DNA of 64,000 bases from Pseudevernia furfuracea. Its lineage: Eukaryota > Ascomycota > Lecanoromycetes > Lecanorales > Parmeliaceae. Both the position numbers and the translations under genes were made by a program. How positions within the stretch are numbered: the first letter of the stretch is position 1; each line of letters begins with the position of its first letter. Below are positions 55,673 through 64,000 of this stretch, piece after piece. The stretch is from positions 1,736,001 to 1,800,000 of the forward strand of contig JAIUPT010000038.1 in assembly GCA_022315425.1 (NCBI GenBank). The letters are read 5' to 3'. The notes under the pieces were generated by a model. That model was not told where the DNA came from. It searched no databases and saw only the letters and a program-made list of their open reading frames with translations.

Positions 55673-56943
55673 GGTGAGAGAGGTGCGGATGCCAAAGTTC
55701 GTGAGGCTGCCTTTCCCTCTGTGTGAGGCGAGTATGTGAGAGTTTATAGACGAGAAAGTGGGGATCGGCAAAGACGGCTTCGCTCGGAGGGTGAATGGAG
55801 GGGGGCCGGTAAGCAAAACAGAAACAATATGCACATGGCAAAATGTACAAAGTGTTATGCAAGGGAGAACCAATCATGATTTGTAAACAAGTTTGCGTAA
55901 TAATATTGTACGTCAATCTTACCGCTGCGAATTTCCGTACGGAGCTGTGCGTCGAAACACCACATTACGATAGTAATGAGCTAAGACGTTTTTAGAAACT
56001 TGACTTTGCAGAGGATTGAGACAGCGAAGAGGGGCCCGGAGTGTGTTTCTCAAACCATGCCTAAACCAGACGGTTTTCAGACGCCTTGGCTCTGCAACAT
56101 GTCTCTGGGAGACTCTTTTCAGTTGCGTCTTTGGTTCATGCATGTTTTCCGTGATTCACATCGGAGCTTTTGTGTTTGGGCCTGTATTGATAGGATTCAA
56201 TACTTCAATGTGAGGAGTCGTTGAAGGACTGACTGCCAGCATGTGATCTCTTCTTACCACTCCAAAGACTCAGTAGAGAGATTTGTAGCAGTGATAGCGC
56301 CATTAGTCGTCTAGGGTATACCCTTGAACCTGGAGTGTTTGCGCGGAGTGGTAATTGCCTCGCTTGATTCCCACTTGCAGAAGAAGATATTGAAGATTCA
56401 ATCATTTGCCCCTAGACCCACCCGGTACGTAAGGTATTGCTACTGCTGTCGGCTAGAATCAATGGAAGATTCCCTGGGTAATCTTGTGTATTTGATCTGG
56501 AGCATGACCCTTTTCATGCTTTCTTCCATACCTCATGTTCTTCATGGTACGAGTAGTCAATATTTATAGCCCTAGCCCTAGAATACGTTCTTCCGCTGCC
56601 GGCACGGTACTCCCCGCACCATCCTTCGGGACGTATCGGGGCCAGCCGAGTTAGCCTCACGCCGGAAGTTACAAGCTCCATCACTCATGTCACAACATGC
56701 CCTGGCTAAAGAGGCTCGTGAATGCTACTAAATTCATTCACTCAACGAGCAATCGGCGTTTGTCCTCGAAGCTTGGTGAAGCGCGCCAAGTGTGATCCCG
56801 CCTCTCTGCGTCATATCACAGCACGCCTAGAATTGGCTGGCCATCAACTAGAACCTGCCAGCAGTGTTCAATTCACGCATTTCCGATTGTCTTCCCAGTT
56901 GAAACTGCATCAGACCATTGGCCCGAAGAATTCATCAAGAACC
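55673..56943. other. Gene-poor stretch, about 1.3 kb
   Basis: Short frames at 56000-56224 and 56324-56569 have no family features. AGCCCTAGCCCTAG at about 56571-56584 resembles a string near 21858. The right end holds the upstream region of the next gene, whose frame is open upstream to 56722 without a better start. Confidence 0.4.
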
Positions 56944-57468
56944 ATGTCTGACGACGCCTACTCTTCTTTCCTCGACCAAGCCAACCAGGCCACTGGTGCG
57001 AGCAAAGCCTCTACGAAATCCAAATCGGCAGCTACGAAAGCGGTGGACACCGATGTGCCGGTTACGTTGCAGAAGGTGGACCAATATTACACGTCTGAGT
57101 CTGACGAACCCTTTGAGCCTGTGAGCCTGAAATGGAGTGGGAAAAACATGCCATCAGAGAGTATGTAGCCACAACAGGCACCCTGTTTAGGCCCGAGAGA
57201 CGTGAATGTACGCTAACAAACACTTTTTGAAGATGAGTTTGGGAAACTCATAGAACACAATTCAGAGGTCTCGACCTTGACCACGAATGATTTCGATCCG
57301 CAGGGAGAATACAAGAAGGTCATGGAAGCAGTTGAGCAAGCGGGGGATGGCAAGGCAAGGATATATCGCGTAGAGCATGATAGAACGAGAATGGAATACT
57401 ATATTGTTGGCTTTGATAAAGAAGGCGGGAGGATCGTGGGATTGAAGGCCAAGGCTGTAGAAAGCTGA
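56944..57468 (+). CDS. Small conserved fungal protein, function unknown
   Basis: Exons 56944..57160 and 57233..57468; the 72 bp intron has a GTATGT donor and GCTAACA branch site and joins in phase. 150 residues: an N-terminal MSDDAYSSFLDQANQATG, a Lys/Ser/Ala stretch, VTLQKVDQYYTSESDEPFEP, and a folded C-terminus (DFDPQGEYKKVMEAVEQAG, YRVEHDRTRMEYYIVGFD) that looks like a small alpha/beta domain. I have a sense of short ascomycete proteins of this type but no function. The ATG at 56944 has an ACC context; an upstream in-frame ATG at 56722 would add a stretch without coding character. Confidence 0.72.
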
Positions 57469-58266
57469 AGGGTCGAGGTATCCTGTCAATTGGGAGCTAC
57501 AAGGCACAGACGGTTGTTGTCTCCTCTATTGCATTGAGAGGACGCAAGTGGCCAAAGGTAGCAATTGCAGCTATTGAAGTGCGGAAGATGATGAAGCATG
57601 TTCATGCCCTGGGGGCAGACCTCTGATAGCTCTTGGTAAAAATTTTCGTTGTTGCTCTAGTTCGATATGGCTTTGTTTCCCACTCTGCCTTGTTCCTTTT
57701 AGAAGTAGATGGTTTTGTATGTTGTGCAGGGCGACCGTTGAAATGCCGTTGAAGTGGTAACATGTTGTTACTATGAATAGTAATGAGGCTCAGGTAAGCA
57801 AGCACGTAAGTAAGGTAGGCTTCGGTCGCCGAGTTAGTGCCGGGTAGGGATTCAATAGTTGGCTTAGATTTGGCACTCCTTTTCAGACTCTTGGCACCTC
57901 TCATACCAAAATACCTTACTCTTCTCACCACCTCAAACCCGACAACCTTCACCCACATTCTACAGTAGTCGGCTCTCTTGCCTTACCTTCGTTTGAGCCT
58001 CCATCTCTATCTGCCGTTTGATAGCTGTCTCACCCGTCCAACTATACCTTTAATCGCGTTTGTTGCCGTACGCCTGACGTTAATAACAAGACCGATGATC
58101 TTACCGATTTCCTACCCGGCTAATTCCCAACGATAACGGCGAGACGGGGAGGAGGCTGGCCTTCACCATCTCGCCATTTTAAGGCTCTCAGCTACATCCG
58201 CCTTCACGAATTCTCTTACCGTAGAAAGCGACTTCCATTGATCGAGCTTCGGTCTTATCTCGCAAG
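57469..58266. promoter_or_regulatory. Upstream region of the KRE6-type gene
   Basis: About 800 bp. The last 250 bp are C/T-rich, suggesting a long transcribed leader. No coding frame. Confidence 0.4.
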
Positions 58267-60448
58267 ATGGCTGACAGTCGATCCACATCACCGCCTGGCA
58301 CCCCAATAGACAGAGATACGCCTCATGTGCGCCTCAATAGCTCGCAAAGCAATCTCCTTGTGAACGATGTCCTCAGCAACCGGCCGACAGGACCAAGCAG
58401 GCAAAAGTCAGCGCGATCCTTACTCCCTCAACAAAGACCTTTGACGTCGTCGTCAGTAAGAACCAACCCTACTCTAGATCGGATGTACAATGGCGGTCCC
58501 ATGGATTCAGCCGAGACCCTACTCATTCCTCCAACACGCTCGAGGACACACAGATTCAGGGACGAAGAATCAGTTCCTGGATCGCCCGTGGAGGGGATAT
58601 CACGTCGAACCAGTTTCAGCTCGGATGGCAGAGGCTACGGAAGGGACCCATTTGCAGATTCAAGAGCAACATCACGAGCTCCATCAAGAGCGGGCAGCGA
58701 CGATGAGCACGTCAACACGCAAACAGTATCCGAAAAATACAACATATTGCCTTCGGCCGGACTTCTCTTGTTCCCCGAAGATGTGGAAAAGGACGACTGG
58801 TTACACAATCCTGATCCAAACGAGAAGGAATCGAGGGAGTGTAATATCTTCACTAAACGAGGAGCAGCGAACATTGGAGGTCTTTCTCTAGTGACCCTAG
58901 GACTATTGGTTCTCTTCATTGGCTACCCCATATTGTATGAACCATCGATCTTTTGCATGTTTGGCCACTATGCTGACAAGTGGGTAGAACGTTCGTGCAA
59001 AGATTCGAGCCTCCAGCAAATGCCTGCGCCTCGGATCCAGACTGCATTGATGTCGGGACTATACCTTTGTTGAAAAACATACGCACCAGCTTGATAGACC
59101 CGGATACACCAAGCGATGCGAAGACAAAGACGGCTGCAGATGGGACTACGTTGAATCTTGTCTTCTCGGACGAATTCAACACAGATGGCCGCACTTTCTA
59201 TCCCGGAGACGACCCTTTCTTTACTGCTGTGAATTTGTGGTATGGTGTGACTCGAGACCTGGAGTGGTACGACCCAGACGCCATCACGACCAATGGTGGT
59301 GTTCTCGAGATCAAATTCGATGCTTTCGAGAATCACGGGTTGAATTACCGCTCGGGAATGCTACAGTCGTGGAACCAGATGTGTTTTACCGGAGGCCTTC
59401 TTGAGGCCTCCATATCCTTACCTGGGAAAGGAGACGTACAAGGATTCTGGCCTGGATTCTGGGCTATGGGAAATCTTGGGAGACCAGGCTATGCAGCTAC
59501 AACGGACGGAATGTGGCCATACAGTTATGATAATATCTGTGACCCTGGTATAACGGCAAACCAAAGCTCGAACGATGGTATTAGCTACCAGCCAGGAATG
59601 AGATTGCCCGCTTGTACATGCTCAGGCCAAGACCACCCAACACCAGGAAAATCACGGTCGGCACCTGAACTTGACGTGATTGAAGCTACGGTTTCCCCAC
59701 TGGGTCCTGACAATACCGATATGACAGGTGTTGTATCTCAGAGTTGCCAGCTTGCTCCCTTCGACATCTGGTACCAGCCAAATACCGGTACGCTGATGCC
59801 AGTTCAATTCTTTCGAGTGGTGCTTCTCCCATTTGCATCGAAGCTGACAGAAATACAGATTTTATCGAAGTCTATGATAATTCTATCACACTTCTCAACA
59901 CTTACCAGGGAGCTCCTTTCCAACAAGCCTTGTCTGGTTTGACGAATATCAACAACGACTGGTTCGACGGCAAAGATTATGCAACGTATAATTTTTACTA
60001 CAAACCCGGCCCAACTGGCCAAGTTACGTGGTCTGTAGCCGACATTGATGCATGGACTCTGGATGCTCGCGCTATAGGCCCTAACGGCAACGTTGGACAA
60101 CGAGTCATACCCATGGAGCCCATGGCAGTCGTCATGAACTTTGGCATGTCTACTGGGTTTTCGAACGTCGATCTCACGGGCATCGAAGCTACCCTACCAG
60201 CAACCATGCGCTTTGATTACGTCCGCATCTACCAGGATGCTTCCTCGTCCAGTGTCACGTGTGATCCCGATGGGTACGAGACAACGGAGTATATCGCCAA
60301 CCATCAGAACGCTTACTCGAATCCGAATTTGACTCAATGGTATGTAAATGTACACTGTTCGCTGCGCTTTACTAACACGCTGGTGGCTAGGCATCAAACG
60401 AAACATTCATGGCCGACTAACTCCTTTGTGAACGACTGCAAAGAATGA
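58267..60448 (+). CDS. KRE6/SKN1-type beta-glucan synthesis protein (GH16)
   Basis: Type II membrane protein required for beta-1,6-glucan of the cell wall, acting in the ER/Golgi or at the plasma membrane. Exons 58267..58934, 58988..59787, 59859..60339 and 60391..60448, 668 residues. A long Ser/Pro/Arg-rich cytosolic N-terminus precedes a membrane helix (LSLVTLGLLVLFIGYPIL, about residues 205-222), then the luminal domain: LVFSDEFNTDGRTFYPGDDP, WYDPDAITTNGG, GFWPGFWAMGNLGRPGYAAT, the GH16 catalytic pattern ELDVIEA (Glu about residue 450, ExDxxE) and MEPMAVVMNFGMSTGF. It ends with PTNSFVNDCKE. The first intron's acceptor is GGGTAG at 58987; the nearer ACAAG would put a stop in frame. Confidence 0.92.
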
Positions 60449-61108
60449 GCGTCCCTGCGCCTCCTTTGCTTCCCTATCAGGCTACTTCAACCATCGCGAT
60501 TGATCCGTTTGACCAAAATCCATTAGATCTCATTCAACATATGCATAGCGAGGCCGGCGTTTTCCATTCTAACGTCCTCGTGTCCTCGGACACCGTCATC
60601 ATGGCCGCGCAACTATCAGCGCAACGAAACTACATACTACGGCTCTTCCACAGTAATCTAATTCTCGTTAGCCTTGATGGCTGATCGCTTGGGTTTTGCA
60701 TTGGAGCCTCTTCTTCGCTGTGTACAATACCCTCAGGACATTATCTACGTATACAGGAGCAGTGTCCTGTTTTTGGGTTTGAGTTTGGTGTCAGAGCATG
60801 TTGGGTGTGGAAGCTCTTGAGCCATATGCATTAAGGATGAGCATGCGCTATAGACAGCATCACCCGTTAGCTGTCTCGTATAATCAGGAATATGATCCAT
60901 ACACAAAAACTTCAATTGCAACTTCCTGATAGCTATGCTAGAATATCCTAGACACCCAGAGCCAAAAAGGTCCTACGACCTTGGGTACCATGTATCCAAA
61001 CAGAGGGAACCCCACCTATCAAGCGACTCATGCAATGCAAGTCATCCAATTGCGTAGAGCCGTCAAACCCCAATCCTCAGCATATAGAACCGATCCAGCT
61101 GCGCATCA
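60449..61108. other. Intergenic between convergent genes
   Basis: About 660 bp, no feature seen. The frame starting at 60445 is a tail of the upstream gene region. Confidence 0.4.
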
Positions 61109-61963
61109 TCAAACCCCAACCCTCAGCATGCAGAATGCAATGTTGACCAACACCCCCGTCACGACACCCACCTGCCGTCTCTTCGACCACACCCCCTCCT
61201 CCCTCACCAACCACACAATCGCACCCACGGCCCAGAAAAACCCCATCACGTTCCCCCACAGCATATCCTCCAGCCCCCCTCCCCCTTCATCGTCCGCACC
61301 TCCCCCGCCTCCGCCCCCGCCCCCGTTAGTCAAAGGACTCCCCGCCTCCAACCACCGATCCTCCAGCGCCCGCATCTCCGACGCAGACGGCATCGTATCC
61401 GGCGTGTGCGTGTGCGCTTGGATGGCCAGGAACTGGGACCGCAGCGACGCCACTTCGACAGGCGAGAGGCCGGCGGAGAGAAGACGGTCGAAGCCCTGCG
61501 GGGCGGGTTGCACGCTCGGCCTGGCGGCGCTGTTGGCGGGAACGCGGGCGGATGAGTCCCTGTCATCATCATCATCATCGTCGTCGTCTGCGCCGTTTTT
61601 TGGGGAATCAGAGTGGAGGGCGGTGGCGGCGGTGGCTTCGGCGGAGAGCTCGGTGGGTGAGAGCTGGGTTGAGGAGGTGATGGAGCAGTGGATGTAGAGT
61701 TGGGCGGGGGATTTGCCGGTGGAGGAGAGGCGGAGGGATAGACTGAGGGGGGTGGTTGGGGGGAGGAGCGCGCCGGAGTAGATGAGGCGGAGGGGGGAGG
61801 CGGAGATGGTGGGAGGTAGGTGGGGCCGGATGAGGGTGTTGAGCGTGATGGGGGTGGTGGTGCGGGGGTGGGTGATGGTGAGAGGGAGGTCCGGGAGCGA
61901 TGTCGTGAAGCGGATTATGAGGGTGAGGGGTGGCATGGAGGAAGGAGGGGCGGTGGAGGACAT
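61109..61963 (-). CDS. dsc3: Dsc E3 ligase complex subunit 3
   Basis: Golgi-membrane component of the Dsc ubiquitin ligase, which activates the SREBP transcription factor under low oxygen or sterol in fungi. Single exon, 284 residues. The N-terminal ubiquitin-like domain (LTLIIRFTTSLPDLPLTI ... LRLIYSGALL ... LYIHCSI, about residues 13-92) is followed by a linker with an uninterrupted Asp run. The conserved FDRLLSAGLSPVEVASLRSQ and ALEDRWLEAG come next, then a poly-Gly stretch and two C-terminal membrane helices (NVMGFFWAVGAIVWLV, VVTGVLVNIAFCMLRV). The order matches the family. The Asp and Gly runs are coded by repetitive triplets and may vary in length. Confidence 0.92.
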   Translation of the reverse strand: MSSTAPPSSMPPLTLIIRFTTSLPDLPLTITHPRTTTPITLNTLIRPHLPPTISASPLRLIYSGALLPPTTPLSLSLRLSSTGKSPAQLYIHCSITSSTQLSPTELSAEATAATALHSDSPKNGADDDDDDDDDRDSSARVPANSAARPSVQPAPQGFDRLLSAGLSPVEVASLRSQFLAIQAHTHTPDTMPSASEMRALEDRWLEAGSPLTNGGGGGGGGGADDEGGGGLEDMLWGNVMGFFWAVGAIVWLVREEGVWSKRRQVGVVTGVLVNIAFCMLRVGV

Positions 61964-62659
61964 TGTTGTCTGTATGATGTGTATATGGGTAGCAGTAACG
62001 ATTCAAATGCTGGTGGGCGGAGAGCTCGCTGGTGGTCCGGCACCAAAGAGGGGCGAGATCATCATCACCTTCTTCAGAGCTTCTCTGCCAGACTATTAGA
62101 CAGAATGCCAGCGCGGTACGGAGTAGAGCATCGCATTTACCGGATTGGGTTAGTGTAAGTTATTTCACGACTTCAGCACCGTTTCATTGCCAAGATTTTC
62201 AGAAAATTTCACCTGGCACCCAAATTCGAGCTGGTCGAGCTGAGACCTAGTTCTCAAGCGTATGCGTCTATAAAGGCGTATGAATATATGCACACTCCCT
62301 AGAACCTCTGTATGCTCATTACAGGTTCTCCCAAAGACATCCCGATGTCGCCGGTTGAAACATCGCGATTTTCAACATTCTTGACAGCTTGCGTGGCTCG
62401 ACAGTCAGCATCCTAGATTTGCTGATAGACTTCAGAAACTTTAGCAAAAGTCATACGTGCAGAGAAGGTCAAGATTCCAAATCCGCACAGACAGAATATC
62501 GGAAAAAGTCACAACCTCGAGAGCTGCACCCGCCTTTTTATTTTTTATAGACCTTTGTGGACATCAATCAGAATGAATCATTGTTTACATCATCTCAAGG
62601 AAACTTGGGATCTTCGCCGGAGTAATTCCCCCCTCTATACATGACTTTTTCTCGACCCT
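61964..62659. other. Gene-poor stretch
   Basis: Upstream region of dsc3 and then about 500 bp with nothing recognised. Confidence 0.4.
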
Positions 62660-63180
62660 CTTACAAATCCTTTTCCGAAATTGCAACACGGCTGCAGTCA
62701 GCTTGCGATCCGCAGGAACATTTACGATCACTAGAGATAGTGCAGAATCCACGTGGCTAGGTGTTTGTTAGGGAGAGACGATTCTTGAATTCTGGGGTGC
62801 TAGGAAGCCCGATTTTGAAGTCGGTCCCGATTTTTGCTGGTGTAGCTAAGAATCCTTGTTCGCTAATGCAACACGGCAGAAATCCTTTTCGATAAGATTA
62901 TGCAACAAGGCTGCCGTCAACTTGCAGTCTGCAGGAACAATCTTGATCCTCAATGATCGTGGAGAAATCACGTGGCTACCAAGTCAGACGTATGGATTCT
63001 ATTGATCTAAGTAATCAACCGGACATGGCCGCAAGGCTGAGTTGGGGGGCTCCTACTAGAGGCGATCTAGTCCCCTCCGCGTACGAAAAAACACTCGCTT
63101 ACATAAACACATACCCTGACTATTTTGGGGGAGACACCCGATTTTGGGAGCTGATCCCGATTTGCTAATGTAACCCGACC
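62660..63180. repeat. Degenerate direct repeat, two ~215 bp-spaced units
   Basis: AAATCCTTTTCCGAAATTGC ... GGCTGC..TCA.CTTGC ... GCAGGAACA ... CACGTGGCTA at about 62664-62760 recurs at about 62880-62978. The following part (CCCGATTTTG...TCCCGATTT, then GCTAATG) recurs at about 63138-63168. Differences are mostly transitions. No coding capacity. It may be a decayed transposon piece. Confidence 0.5.
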
Positions 63181-64000
63181 TAGCGACATTAGCAAAGAGG
63201 GGCCTATTGCGGGCTAGCTTTTGAATTTTCAGTCGTCTGTCAGCTCATGAACCCTGTCACCACGTGACTGTTAGGTTACTGCCATTAAGGGGTCAAATGC
63301 CAGTCATCACGCATGCCTAGTGAGCAACTCCCAGGGAAGCGTTACTAGTTCAAGTACCATTGACGATGGGATCCATCATAGATCTATCAGGAGACCTTGA
63401 CTGGAGTCAAAGATTGTGCTGAGCATTGCACTCGATATTCAGTTTCCTGTTCAAGGGGCATATCACGATGGTACTTGGGTTGATGATCCTTCGTCGAAAG
63501 ACCCTTTGAAACTACGTATATTTTATCGTACAACTTATTCGTGACTTCGACCCGCAAAGGGAATAGATCATTTCAAAAGCTATATTACCTACCTTGGGGG
63601 TCGCATGGCAGTATGCTAAACTGCACTAAAAGCATATAGCAAGCCGAAGAGGGGGGTGGGCTTCAAGTCCCATATACACAGTCTAACGATCGTGGCCTCC
63701 GCAGTCTATGCATTGTGTGAAAGTATCATTATTATTATTAATGATCTGCAGATACGACAGAAACACGGGAAATGTCAGATCCAAATCATCCAAGCAATGA
63801 ATTGATCTTACTCCATTCAGTCAGACTTGGTTTTGGCTGTGGCACAGCAGTCAGCTCGGCCGGTTGGCGGCGCCCGACTATCAGCACAGTGAACAGTGCT
63901 GTAAGCCTGTAAGCTCATGTACCAGGCTGGAAACGAGGAAACAAAGATATAATGTCCTCCCTCGACATTTACTGTCGAGCCTCTCCCCACCGGAAACCTT
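63181..64000. other. No recognised feature to the right edge
   Basis: A short ATT microsatellite (about 63728-63741) is the only pattern seen. No frame of length. Confidence 0.4.

Overview
This window is nuclear DNA of a filamentous ascomycete (Pezizomycotina). Genes are compact, with mostly 48-110 bp GT-AG introns carrying CTAAC/CTGAC-like branch sites. Markers include Dsc3, a KRE6/SKN1 protein, RNase T1 and fungal secreted families. Dothideomycetes is my best guess for the class, but nothing in the sequence fixes it. Exon structures were built by hand from splice signals, reading frame and remembered family sequence; no search was run.

1-12.5 kb is mostly housekeeping: a BCAS3-like propeller protein (cut by the left edge), the splicing factor Cwc22, divergent DPM2, an RRM protein with an unresolved 5' end, 6-phosphogluconolactonase, a small Cys-rich protein and a four-exon secreted protein. 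12.5-22.1 kb is accessory: a small secreted protein, four inverted-repeat elements (a ~650 bp element with 63 bp terminal repeats, a ~505 bp MITE, a 148 bp MITE with perfect repeats and a decayed relative), a decayed secreted-protein candidate, an AidB-type acyl-CoA dehydrogenase, a 15-nt minisatellite and a zinc-ribbon protein. 22.4-37.4 kb holds two coiled-coil proteins flanking a decayed gene, a DCAF-type WD40 protein with a GC-AG intron, a SET/MYND protein, a small membrane protein, an OXNAD1-like reductase and a Yox1-type homeodomain protein. The SET/MYND and OXNAD1-like genes each contain one frame conflict.

37.4-46.6 kb has two related tRNA-like (SINE-like) units, a secreted metalloprotease relative that has lost its HExxH motif, a guanyl ribonuclease of the T1 family, and an information-processing block (eL22, translin, uL3). 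47.1-55.7 kb is secondary-metabolism-like: a wrecked NRPS-like A-T-R reductase, a decayed rhodopsin-type 7TM gene, and an apparently intact convergent pair of a UbiA aromatic prenyltransferase and a cytochrome P450. 56.9-64 kb holds a small conserved fungal protein, a KRE6/SKN1 cell-wall glucan protein, Dsc3, and a gene-poor end with degenerate repeats.

No rRNA, convincing tRNA, CRISPR array or prokaryotic system was found. The points most worth checking are the SINE-like pair, the inverted-repeat elements, the catalytically altered protease relative, the decayed reductase beside a live prenyltransferase/P450 pair, and the two frame conflicts in otherwise intact genes.
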